Assembly: GCA_959608625.1 (NCBI GenBank)
Contig: CAUHQV010000046.1
Location: forward strand, 1 to 16,859
Origin: an uncultured Flavobacteriales bacterium
GTDB taxonomy: Bacteria > Bacteroidota > Bacteroidia > Flavobacteriales > UBA1820
DNA length: 16,859 nt
Direction of reading: 5' to 3'
Position numbers and translations under genes: made by a program. The notes under the pieces were generated by a model. That model made no database searches. It worked only from the letters and a program-made list of their open reading frames with translations, and was not told where the DNA came from. This document shows, in pieces, positions 1-7,141 of this stretch; position 1 is the stretch's first letter; the number at the start of each line of letters is the position of its first letter.

Positions 1-873
1 CGCCAGGAATTTTTCGATGTCCGTGGTAAACAATCTCTTCCGTATCCCCTTTACGTACGATACGATGTAAAGCAGCGACCAGGGCGCCAACGCATAGGCA
101 AAATGCGTCAGGTAATAGTAGAAAGGCTCCGCATGGTGGAACGAATTCACCCCGCGGCCTACCGTCTGTTTGAAAAGGATATTGTTCAGGTATTCATTTC
201 CCCCTTCGATATATACCATCGAGAACCAAACGACGCATAATCCGAGGAGGACACCCCATTGCCACCATCCGAAATACCGGCCGAAATGCCTTAGGTCTTT
301 TTTTACCAGCAGGAACACCACGATAGCTAAAACCGGCATCAGGAACCCGACCGGCCCTTTGGTAAACACCGCCAGGAATATATAAACGGGTATCGCCCAT
401 TTCGCGCTTCTTCCAGCCGTCCCTTTATACAATCTGTAAAAAGCCCGCAGAGCCAGCAGGATAAAGAGGGCCATCAACATATCCATACGCATCACCAGGG
501 CCGTCCCGGCATACATGGCCGTAACCATGAGCATCGCGCCGGCCATGGCCCCGTCGCATTTCACCCCTTCTTCCTTCATCCACCGATCCATCACGGCGAT
601 GATCCCGATAGCCGGAAGCAGGCTGGCAAGCCCGATAGCCCACATATGATGCGCCCCCAAAATGAGGTGGGACAGCATGATATACCAGAAATAAAGAGGT
701 GGTTTATCGGCATAGACCGTTCCATGGTCATAAAAAGTAAACCATGTGCCGTTCCGCAGGGCCTCATCGACCAGGCTTATATAACGCAATTCATTGTCGG
801 GCGTGTAATCGCGCAGCACGATAGCCGGCAGAAGTAACACAAAAAAAAGAAGGTACCTGTATAGGGGTTTCAT
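1..873 (-). CDS. ArnT/PMT-like (GT39 family) membrane glycosyltransferase, partial
   Basis: The reading frame is open from an ATG at 873 to the window edge: 291 codons with no stop, so the C-terminal part is missing. The product is strongly hydrophobic with a first membrane segment at about residues 7-20. It has the family's early acidic motif as DNELRY (26-31), then ADKPPLYFW (55-63) and an R-x-D pair in MRMDM before the next helix, all typical of lipid-linked sugar transferases of the ArnT/PMT fold. Such enzymes move a sugar from a polyprenyl-phosphate carrier onto lipid A, protein or another acceptor on the outer side of the inner membrane. The acceptor cannot be told here. A TAnnTTTG promoter box lies about 70 bases upstream, so the gene probably has its own transcript, separate from rplY. 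Family assignment is firm, substrate unknown. Confidence 0.88.
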   Translation of the reverse strand, partial: MKPLYRYLLFFVLLLPAIVLRDYTPDNELRYISLVDEALRNGTWFTFYDHGTVYADKPPLYFWYIMLSHLILGAHHMWAIGLASLLPAIGIIAVMDRWMKEEGVKCDGAMAGAMLMVTAMYAGTALVMRMDMLMALFILLALRAFYRLYKGTAGRSAKWAIPVYIFLAVFTKGPVGFLMPVLAIVVFLLVKKDLRHFGRYFGWWQWGVLLGLCVVWFSMVYIEGGNEYLNNILFKQTVGRGVNSFHHAEPFYYYLTHFAYALAPWSLLYIVSYVKGIRKRLFTTDIEKFLA

Positions 874-945
874 CGATCGGGTAGATTAGAGATAAATGAG
901 GATTTCCAAAGGATCGGGGCTTTTTTCCTGAAAGAAAAACGCCCA

Positions 946-953
946 CAAATATA
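946..953 (-). promoter_or_regulatory. Bacteroidota-type -7 box for the glycosyltransferase gene
   Basis: On the minus strand the bases read TATATTTG, an exact match to TAnnTTTG. A weak CTTG occurs about 18 bases upstream at 972-975 as a possible -33 element. The predicted start is near 939, giving a leader of about 65 nt before the ATG at 873. It sits just downstream of the rplY terminator, which supports a new transcription unit. Confidence 0.55.
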
Positions 954-984
954 GGGCTTTAGCTTTTAATACAAGTAAACCGTT

Positions 985-1016
985 AAAAAAAAGTGCGCCG
1001 CATAATTGCAGCGCAC
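985..1016 (-). terminator. Rho-independent terminator of the prs-rplY unit
   Basis: On the minus strand a 10-bp stem (1016-1007 pairing with 1002-993, one G-T wobble) closes an ATTA loop and is followed at once by eight T. It lies about 40 bases after the rplY stop codon. Confidence 0.9.
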
Positions 1017-1056
1017 TCCGATATATCCGGAAAAATATACCTTTCCTTCGTGAAAT

Positions 1057-1680
1057 TTATTCGGCGGCAGGCGCTTCGCCTTCGCCAGCACCTTCTGCTT
1101 CTTCGGCAGCGCCTTCATCCCCTGTCTTGGCAGCGTTACGAGAAGTGCGCACATAAGCTACGATGTAGTTGTCGGCAGCCAGTATCTTGTAATCGTCTTT
1201 CTGAAGAGACCGTACGAATGCTTTGCCTCCGATCTTCAGCGGAGTTACATCCACCTCGATCCTGTCGGGCAGGTTGGCCAACAGGGCGCGTACCGGAAGT
1301 TTGCGGGCATTGACAGCCAGGGCACCACCGGCACGTACGCCGACAGAATGTCCGGTGATCACTACCGGAACCACCATGGTAACGGGTTTGTCTTCGAAAA
1401 GTTCGATAAAATCCACGTGAAGGACGGTCTCCGTCACAGGATGGAATTGCAGGTCCTGCAATGCCGCTTTGAACTTTTTGCCCGAGGCAAGTTCCAAATC
1501 TACGATGAGTGCATCCGATGTGTAGATCAGCGGGGCCAGCTCTTTGGCGTCCACCGAAAAATGAACCGGATTTTCACCCCCGTAGATTACACAAGGTACA
1601 CGACCAGCATTACGTAAGGCATTGGTGGCAACCTTGCCCACGCTTTCTCTCTCGAGTCCTTTAAGTGTAATTGACTTCAT
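1057..1680 (-). CDS. rplY: 50S ribosomal protein L25/general stress protein CTC
   Basis: A 207-residue protein of the long (CTC/TL5) form of L25, which binds 5S rRNA in the large ribosomal subunit. The N-terminal domain (about 1-92) opens with MKSITLKGLERESVGK and contains the RNA-binding core around RVPCVIYGG. The C-terminal beta domain (about 98-185) contains GVRAGGAL and LPDRIEVDV, both typical. The tail from about 187 is Ala/Glu-rich, as is common in Bacteroidota. The ATG at 1680 starts 37 bases after the prs stop codon, and no terminator is seen between them, so the two are probably co-transcribed. The prs-ctc order is a recurring gene pair in bacteria. The transcript ends at the hairpin at 985-1016. 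Confidence 0.96.
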   Translation of the reverse strand: MKSITLKGLERESVGKVATNALRNAGRVPCVIYGGENPVHFSVDAKELAPLIYTSDALIVDLELASGKKFKAALQDLQFHPVTETVLHVDFIELFEDKPVTMVVPVVITGHSVGVRAGGALAVNARKLPVRALLANLPDRIEVDVTPLKIGGKAFVRSLQKDDYKILAADNYIVAYVRTSRNAAKTGDEGAAEEAEGAGEGEAPAAE

Positions 1681-1717
1681 AATGAAAAATGTTTACGTTA
1701 TTGTATGGTAAATAATT

Positions 1718-2662
1718 TCAGAACACGTAATTAGCGCTTATCGAAGCGTTGTCCTCTATCATCCGGATCGCATCCGCCATAAGAGGGGCGCAAGATAACA
1801 CTTTTATTTTGTCCGACGAATTTTTTAACGCGATGCTGTCCGTGGTGATCAGTTCGGTGATCTTGGAATCCTCGATGCGGCGATAGGCATCCCCCGAAAG
1901 GATCGGGTGGGTCACCATCGCCCGGACGCTGCGGGCCCCACGATCCACCATGATATCGCAAGCTTTGGTAAGGGTTCCGGCCGTATCGGCCATATCGTCG
2001 AGCAGGATGATGTCCTTTCCTTCGACTTCCCCGATCAGGGTCATGCTTTCGATCACGTTCGCTTTCTTGCGCTGCTTGTAGCATATCACCACATCCGAAC
2101 CGAAATATTTGGCATAGGAATAGGCTCTTTTGGAACCTCCCATATCCGGGGAGGCGACTGCCAGGTTCTGTATCTTTCCTTCCCGCTGCAACTGCTTGAT
2201 ATAATCCACGAATATGGACGAGGCATACAGATGATCCACCGGTATCTCGAAAAATCCCTGTATCTGGTCGGCGTGCAGATCCATCGTCACGATGCGTGTA
2301 GCCCCGGCCGTTTCCAGCATTTTGGCTACCATTTTGGCACCTATCGGCACACGCGGTTTGTCCTTGCGATCCTGACGGGCCCACCCGAAATACGGGATAA
2401 CGGCAATGATCTTGCTGGCCGAAGCGCGTTTGGCGCAGTCGATCATCAGCAGGAGTTCCATCAGATTATCCGAAGGAGGCGTGGTGGAGCATACCAGGTA
2501 CACATGCTTGCCGCGTACCGTTTCCTCGAAACAAGGCTGAAACTCCCCGTCGGAAAAACGGGAAAGCTCGACCCGGCCGAGCGACGTACCATACTCCTGG
2601 ACTATCTTTTCCGCCAGTCCCGTCGTGCAGGAAGCGGCAAAGATCTTAGGTTTTGATTCCAT
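1718..2662 (-). CDS. prs: Ribose-phosphate pyrophosphokinase (PRPP synthase)
   Basis: The enzyme makes phosphoribosyl pyrophosphate from ribose 5-phosphate and ATP, feeding purine, pyrimidine, NAD, histidine and tryptophan synthesis. From the chosen ATG at 2662 it is 314 residues, the usual class I length. Visible motifs are the catalytic flexible loop YFGWARQDRKDKPR (91-104), the metal-binding MDLHADQIQGFF (127-138), the KQRKKAN stretch (197-203) and the PRPP loop DDMADTAGT (222-230), where the common DDMIDTAGT has Ala for Ile. An in-frame ATG at 2692 would add ten residues (MVSKTFTATK) not typical of the family. The predicted start of transcription is close to it (about 2714), so the inner start is preferred but not proven. 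Confidence 0.95.
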   Translation of the reverse strand: MESKPKIFAASCTTGLAEKIVQEYGTSLGRVELSRFSDGEFQPCFEETVRGKHVYLVCSTTPPSDNLMELLLMIDCAKRASASKIIAVIPYFGWARQDRKDKPRVPIGAKMVAKMLETAGATRIVTMDLHADQIQGFFEIPVDHLYASSIFVDYIKQLQREGKIQNLAVASPDMGGSKRAYSYAKYFGSDVVICYKQRKKANVIESMTLIGEVEGKDIILLDDMADTAGTLTKACDIMVDRGARSVRAMVTHPILSGDAYRRIEDSKITELITTDSIALKNSSDKIKVLSCAPLMADAIRMIEDNASISANYVF

Positions 2663-2720
2663 TTTCGTAGCTGTGAATGTTTTTGAGACCATCTTCCGGC
2701 AGAACCCGGAAATAACGCCG

Positions 2721-2728
2721 CAAAGTTA
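2721..2728 (-). promoter_or_regulatory. -7 box of the prs-rplY promoter
   Basis: On the minus strand the bases read TAACTTTG, an exact TAnnTTTG match, 58 bases upstream of the preferred prs ATG. A T-rich stretch (TTTT at about 2750-2753) about 21 bases upstream could serve as a weak -33 element. The gap between the DUF3078 stop and prs contains no gene. Confidence 0.6.
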
Positions 2729-2781
2729 CGTTTTTTTTACTTCTTCGTTAAAAGAATATCCTGTTTTTTAGCCCTTATTTA

Positions 2782-3825
2782 TCAGAAATTAAACTTCAAA
2801 GACAAAGCCATATCATTCATCATTTCCAATCCGGCCGGATAATTTTCTTCCTTGCCGGTAGCCGGGTTCATCTTTTTGACCTTGTCGCTGTCGTAATAAC
2901 GGAGGGTCATATCGTAATTAAGCGATATATTTTTAGCTATCGCATAAGAAAAACTGGTCTTATTGTCTATCTGGCCGGCGCCGAAATTTTCGACATAGTC
3001 TATGAACATGGAAAACTTGTCGCTTACCCAAAATTTCTTGTTTTCCAGCAGAAAATATTTAATATTAAACTCGGTACGCAGACCCCAAACGATCTTAAAA
3101 TGCTTCCCGTGCTTGACAATCTGACCATTCTCCACCACCGCCGGATCCACGCCGGAAGTCCCGAGGTCGGCCAAACGCTGGTTGAGTACGAAAGTCGTAT
3201 TGTTGTTTATCGGGAAAAAGCTGACGGAAAGCGTAGGCAAACGATCCGAAGAATAGGTATAAGAAGCACCAAGACCGATGTCCATCACTCCCGGGGCCAT
3301 GAATGTCTTATTGGGTTTTTCCGAAGTGTTTTTTTCATAGCTGGGCATGATCTGGGTCACCAGCTTGGCGTTGGCCACAAAATCGAACCGCCGCACCAAC
3401 TTCACACCATACTGGGTTTCCAGCCGCAAATAATTCTGGTTTACGGTCAAATTGCGGGCCCCGTCGGCCAACTTCCCGGCATCCTCCCACAAGAATCCGA
3501 GCCGGATATCCAATGTATTGTTCCACCGGGTAAATTCCCGAATATAATTGGCGTTTATTAAAGAATACATGTTCATCCGGATACTGCTGCGGTTATCCGA
3601 TTGATACCAGTTCTTCGACACCGAATGAAGCCCCATGTCGAACCGTATCTCTTTCGGCACCGACCAATACGAGGTGTCTATTTTGGCCGGCTTGACTTTT
3701 TGGTCGTCGAACTTGCGCAAAAAATCGGCCGTCTTGCTGTCCACCACCACCTGGGAAAACACCCCGATCGAAGGCAGCAGAAAAAAAGCCGCTAAAACCC
3801 ACTTGTAAAATATTTTTTTGTTCAT
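2782..3825 (-). CDS. DUF3078 family exported protein
   Basis: The function is unknown. The product, 347 residues from the ATG at 3825, has a signal peptide (MNKKIF, then a hydrophobic core ending near VFSQ) and a mature part rich in alternating aromatic and polar residues. Phrases such as SKNWYQSDNRSS, WNNTLDIRLGF, NYLRLETQYG and the final LSLKFNF fit the Bacteroidota DUF3078 family. The terminal Phe and the beta-strand pattern suggest an outer-membrane beta-barrel or periplasmic beta protein; this is inference. In-frame ATGs at 3831 and 3858 give longer N-termini that would place charged residues before the signal peptide, so 3825 is preferred. It lies 49 bases after dxs (16 from the outer ATG) with no terminator between, so it is probably co-transcribed with dxs. 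Confidence 0.8.
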   Translation of the reverse strand: MNKKIFYKWVLAAFFLLPSIGVFSQVVVDSKTADFLRKFDDQKVKPAKIDTSYWSVPKEIRFDMGLHSVSKNWYQSDNRSSIRMNMYSLINANYIREFTRWNNTLDIRLGFLWEDAGKLADGARNLTVNQNYLRLETQYGVKLVRRFDFVANAKLVTQIMPSYEKNTSEKPNKTFMAPGVMDIGLGASYTYSSDRLPTLSVSFFPINNNTTFVLNQRLADLGTSGVDPAVVENGQIVKHGKHFKIVWGLRTEFNIKYFLLENKKFWVSDKFSMFIDYVENFGAGQIDNKTSFSYAIAKNISLNYDMTLRYYDSDKVKKMNPATGKEENYPAGLEMMNDMALSLKFNF

Positions 3826-3874
3826 GTCCATGACTGTTTTTACAGAACGAAGATACATAATTCCTTAAAATCTA

Positions 3875-5659
3875 CTAAATCCCTACCAAACATTCGCGTA
3901 CCGTCCGCGAGATTCCCTCCGCGTCGATCCCGCACATATGGTATAATTCCTCCTGCGTGGCACAGGGAAGGAATTCGTCCGGCGCGCCCAGCGCTTTGAC
4001 CGGCACCCCGGAAAAACCGTTTTCTGCGGCCCACAACATGATGGCGCTCCCGGCCCCGCCGCGAACGGCTCCATCCTCCACCGTCACTACGGCACGGCTG
4101 CGGGAAAATATTCCTGTAAGAGCCTCGCCGTCGAGCGGTTTCACGAACCGCAAATCATAGAGGCCCACGCGCTGCCTTTCTCCCGGAGAAAACTTGTCGA
4201 ATGCCTGTTGAACCTGGGAAAGTACCGCACCGACCGATATCACCGTTACGTCCGCCGGTGGCAGTATCTGCCGGGAATGGCCCAGGACGATCTCCTGTTT
4301 CGGCTGAGCATCCCCCCTAGCCTTCCCGCGGGGATAGCGTACGGCCAAAGGCCCCCGGTCGTATCCCGCCGCAAAACGGACGGCGGCACGGAGTTCAGCC
4401 CCATTTGCCGGGGCCAGGATCGTCATATTCGGGACAGGGAGCAGATAAGGCAGGTCGAATACCCCGTGGTGCGTCGGCCCGTCGGCCCCCACGACGCCCG
4501 CCCGGTCGATCATCAGACGTACGGGCAAATTCTGCGCCGCCACATCGTGGACGATCTGGTCATAAGACCTTTGCAGAAACGTAGAGTACACCACCGCGAA
4601 CGGCTTGAGCCCCGAACAGGCCATGCCGGCGGCCAGCGTTACAGTGTGCGGTTCGGCGATGCCGGTATCTATCACCCGACCGGGCATTTCTTTTTCCATC
4701 ACTGCCAGCCCGCTGGAGGTAGGCATGGCCGGGGTGAGGGCGTAAACGGTTTCATCGGCCCGGGCGGCGCGCAGGAGTTCCTGCCCCAGGATATCCTGGT
4801 AACGCAATTCCACGGAACCTGTGACAGCTCCCGTAGAGCGATCGAACACACCGGGATAATGGTAAAGTATCTGCTCGGCCTCTGCCGAAGGAAATCCTTT
4901 TCCTTTGACCGTAGGTACATGCAGCAATTTTACGCCGGGAATGCGTTTCATTTCCTCCAAGGCATCGATCAGTTCCGGGATATTATGCCCGTCCGACACT
5001 TTCCGGTATTCTATGCCGAGGGCCCGGAACAGGTTGTCGCCTGCCTCGTCTTTCAAGAGATTCCGCAGATGTTTTTCCAGGCTTCCGGATACGGGGTCTA
5101 TGCCAATGGCATTGTCGTTGAGCACGATCAAAAGGTTGGCTTTCGTGGACGCCGCATGGTTGAGCGCCTCCAACGCCAGGCCGGAAGCGATCGAGGCATC
5201 TCCTATTACCGCGATATGATTTTTGCCGGTATCACCGCGCACCGCATCGGCCAGCGCCATTCCCAAAGCCGCGGAAACGGATGTGGAACTATGCCCCGTG
5301 CCGAAAGAATCGTAAGAGCTTTCCTTGCGGGAAGGGAATCCCGATATGCCGCCGGATTCCCTCAGATGAAGGAAAGCCTTCCTGCGGCCGGTAAGTATCT
5401 TGTGGGCATACGACTGGTGGCCTACGTCCCATACCATGGGCTCGCGGGGCGTATCGAAGACATAGTGCAGGGCGATAGTGAGTTCCACCACCCCGAGGTT
5501 CGACCCCAAGTGTCCCTGTTTTACCGATACGACGTCTATGATATAATTCCGCAATTCGTCCGCCAGCGTATCCAACACCCCCCTATCCAGCCTGCGCAAG
5601 CCGGCAGGGCCGTCCACAGAGAACAACAACGGGTATTTTTCGCGGAAAGATGGATCCAA
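3875..5659 (-). CDS. dxs: 1-deoxy-D-xylulose-5-phosphate synthase
   Basis: The enzyme condenses pyruvate and glyceraldehyde 3-phosphate using thiamine diphosphate, the first step of the MEP isoprenoid pathway. Seen in order: catalytic His50 (KQGHLG), WDVGHQSY with His81, the thiamine motif GDAS (153-156) followed by NDN (181-183), the transketolase-type Glu336 in GIAEPH, and DRAGVVGADGPTH (385-397). The usual GDG is GDA and the usual AEQH is AEPH. At 594 residues it is shorter than the common 620-640; much of the difference falls between NDN and the DGH at about 223, where other enzymes have a flexible loop. No in-frame ATG exists upstream of the conserved N-terminus; the start at 5659 is TTG, preceded by an A-rich stretch. 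An unusual initiation codon or a small sequence error are both possible. Confidence 0.93.
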   Translation of the reverse strand: MDPSFREKYPLLFSVDGPAGLRRLDRGVLDTLADELRNYIIDVVSVKQGHLGSNLGVVELTIALHYVFDTPREPMVWDVGHQSYAHKILTGRRKAFLHLRESGGISGFPSRKESSYDSFGTGHSSTSVSAALGMALADAVRGDTGKNHIAVIGDASIASGLALEALNHAASTKANLLIVLNDNAIGIDPVSGSLEKHLRNLLKDEAGDNLFRALGIEYRKVSDGHNIPELIDALEEMKRIPGVKLLHVPTVKGKGFPSAEAEQILYHYPGVFDRSTGAVTGSVELRYQDILGQELLRAARADETVYALTPAMPTSSGLAVMEKEMPGRVIDTGIAEPHTVTLAAGMACSGLKPFAVVYSTFLQRSYDQIVHDVAAQNLPVRLMIDRAGVVGADGPTHHGVFDLPYLLPVPNMTILAPANGAELRAAVRFAAGYDRGPLAVRYPRGKARGDAQPKQEIVLGHSRQILPPADVTVISVGAVLSQVQQAFDKFSPGERQRVGLYDLRFVKPLDGEALTGIFSRSRAVVTVEDGAVRGGAGSAIMLWAAENGFSGVPVKALGAPDEFLPCATQEELYHMCGIDAEGISRTVRECLVGI

Positions 5660-5696
5660 TTCTTTATTTATTAACGGCCCGAAAGGCCATCCGGCA

Positions 5697-5704
5697 CAAA
5701 TTTA
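5697..5704 (-). promoter_or_regulatory. -7 box of the dxs promoter
   Basis: On the minus strand the bases read TAAATTTG, an exact TAnnTTTG match, about 38 bases upstream of the TTG start of dxs. No good -33 element is seen. The predicted transcript start (about 5690) coincides with an ATG that opens an eight-codon reading frame (5690-5664) ending just before dxs. A short GGCC/GGCC hairpin lies within that leader. Confidence 0.5.
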
Positions 5705-5752
5705 GCAAATAACGCAGAACCGGCCGGGCTTTTGCGACAATTTAATGCAGGC

Positions 5753-5783
5753 TGTGTCCGGAAAAATATATTTCGTATATTTG
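5753..5783 (+). promoter_or_regulatory. Promoter of the DUF4293 gene
   Basis: A -33-like TGTG (5753-5756) and an exact -7 box TATATTTG (5776-5783) are separated by 19 bases, the spacing known for the primary sigma factor of Bacteroidota. The predicted start is near 5790, about 20 nt before the ATG at 5810. This makes an in-frame start at 5732 unlikely. Confidence 0.7.
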
Positions 5784-5809
5784 TCCCGACAGAACATTAC
5801 GACAGTACG

Positions 5810-6211
5810 ATGATCCTTCAACGCCCGCAGGCCCTTTATTTTTTCCTGTGCTCGCTTTTCGGAGCGGGGGCGGCCCTGTGGGGATTTTCCCGGACATGGG
5901 CTATGGCCAATTCCCTGGCTGTCGCCCTGATATGGGCCGGGGCTGCGCTGTCCTTTATCACCATTTTCCTGTTCAGGCACCTCAAGCTTCAGGATGGCCT
6001 GGCCAAAACAGTGATACTGATCAATGCGATTGTTTTTGTCATCTTCGTCTGCCGCGCGCTGAACTTATCCGGAGGAGCTCTCGCTTCTGAGAAGGGTATT
6101 GAGGGCTCGGGTCTTTTACTGCTTTTCGCTGCCACGGTGGCGGCGCTTGCCGCGTCCCGCGCCGTGAAAAAAGACTTGCGCCTCGTAAAATCAGCCGACA
6201 GGTTGCGGTGA
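5810..6211 (+). CDS. DUF4293 family small membrane protein
   Basis: The function is unknown. The 133-residue product starts with MILQRPQALYFFL, close to the RIQTxYLLL opening of DUF4293 proteins, has four hydrophobic segments (about 8-24, 31-52, 62-79 and 93-111) and ends KSADRLR, the characteristic C-terminus of the family. It is a predicted inner-membrane protein found in Bacteroidota. The reading frame is open back to 5732, but the promoter at 5753-5783 overlaps that part, so the ATG at 5810 is chosen. The gene is divergent from dxs and ends at a strong terminator, so it appears to be a single-gene unit. Confidence 0.78.
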   Translation: MILQRPQALYFFLCSLFGAGAALWGFSRTWAMANSLAVALIWAGAALSFITIFLFRHLKLQDGLAKTVILINAIVFVIFVCRALNLSGGALASEKGIEGSGLLLLFAATVAALAASRAVKKDLRLVKSADRLR

Positions 6212-6245
6212 TGGCACAAAATAATACTTAGTTAAGTGCGTTAAG

Positions 6246-6276
6246 CCGCCCGGGAAATCCCGGGCGGTTTTATTTT
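6246..6276 (+). terminator. Rho-independent terminator after the DUF4293 gene
   Basis: A GC-rich stem, CCGCCCGGG (6246-6254) with CCCGGGCGG (6259-6267), closes an AAAT loop and is followed by TTTTATTTT. It lies 34 bases after the stop codon. The convergent comF ends only about 20 bases away; on the other strand the hairpin lacks a T-tract, so any help in stopping comF transcripts would be partial. Confidence 0.92.
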
Positions 6277-6297
6277 GCAATAAAAGCCAGCTGAAAT

Positions 6298-7014
6298 TCA
6301 CCCGGCACACAGACAGACCACGGCGACTTGTGCCGCCCCGGCATCCGACAACACCTGCGCCGCCGCCGATACCGTAGCTCCCGTAGTGAATACATCGTCC
6401 ACCACGATGGCTTTTTTCCCTGTGACCGGCTCACCCTCTTTCAGAGCGAATATACCCTGGGTATTGCGAAGACGTTCCCATTTGTCCAGCGAAGCCTGCG
6501 CCTGCGTGAAGACCGTCCGTTCCAACACATCGCCGACAACCAATCCACATACACCGGACATCCCCCCACAAATTTCTTCTGCCTGGTTATACCCTCTTTG
6601 TTTCCATTTTCTGGGGTGCAAAGGAATGGGCACGAGCAGATCGTAACCCATAAAGCGCCCGCTGCCGGAAAGGGCGGCCCCGAGCATCTGCCCGGCATAT
6701 ACGGCCAAATCTTTTTCGCCGGAATATTTGAAAGCCGAAACCATTCGCCCGGATACTTGCCCGTGGGTATACACCAAAAGGGCCATTGCCGGTACGGGGC
6801 ACCCCAGGATATGCTCCAAACGGAGTTCCATCGGATTTCCGGGGAGATTTTCATATCCGGTATATTCCAATCGGGATAAACATCCGCCGCAAAGGCATTC
6901 TTCGGCTTCGGTGAGCACCGTTCCGCATACCGGACAAACGCGCGGAGCGACCACGCTCATCGCATCGGCGCACAGCCCGCCGAACGCATCCCGGATATTT
7001 CTTACAAATCGCAT
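6298..7014 (-). CDS. comF: ComF family phosphoribosyltransferase-like protein
   Basis: The 238-residue protein has an N-terminal zinc-finger-like region, C27-x2-C30 and C40-x-C42-x2-C45, and a C-terminal type I phosphoribosyltransferase fold. It shows DLLVPIPLHPRKWKQRGYNQAE (about 125-146) and the PRPP loop VVDDVFTTGAT (204-214). In naturally competent bacteria ComF helps to move incoming single-stranded DNA inside the cell; in others it is widely kept with an unclear role. The frame extends to a TTG at 7083, but the -7 box at 7086-7093 would place the transcript start below that codon, so the ATG at 7014 is chosen. The gene is single and divergent from pgi. Confidence 0.9.
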   Translation of the reverse strand: MRFVRNIRDAFGGLCADAMSVVAPRVCPVCGTVLTEAEECLCGGCLSRLEYTGYENLPGNPMELRLEHILGCPVPAMALLVYTHGQVSGRMVSAFKYSGEKDLAVYAGQMLGAALSGSGRFMGYDLLVPIPLHPRKWKQRGYNQAEEICGGMSGVCGLVVGDVLERTVFTQAQASLDKWERLRNTQGIFALKEGEPVTGKKAIVVDDVFTTGATVSAAAQVLSDAGAAQVAVVCLCAG

Positions 7015-7085
7015 AACGGCATGTTTCAGGAAAAAACGCAGGAGAAATGCCGTAAAAAGAAAAAAAACATCTCCCCCTTTCAACG

Positions 7086-7093
7086 CAAATATA
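7086..7093 (-). promoter_or_regulatory. -7 box of the comF promoter
   Basis: On the minus strand the bases read TATATTTG, an exact TAnnTTTG match. The predicted start is near 7079, leaving a leader of about 65 nt before the ATG at 7014. No convincing -33 element is seen. On the plus strand the same gap offers only a near match, TATTTTTA (7106-7113), for pgi. Confidence 0.5.
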
Positions 7094-7141
7094 GCTTTTT
7101 TATAGTATTTTTAACGGCATAATACAACAAAAAAGAAAGCC

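Noticed and set aside
4208..5674. Open frame of 488 codons on the plus strand opposite dxs
   Set aside because: dxs motifs are unmistakable on the other strand, and the antisense translation is rich in Arg, His and Gly without recognisable domains.
6226..6237. Imperfect palindrome ACTTA-GT-TAAGT after the DUF4293 gene
   Set aside because: It is short and AT-rich, has no partner site elsewhere that I noticed, and is followed at once by the real GC-rich terminator, so an operator role is not supported.
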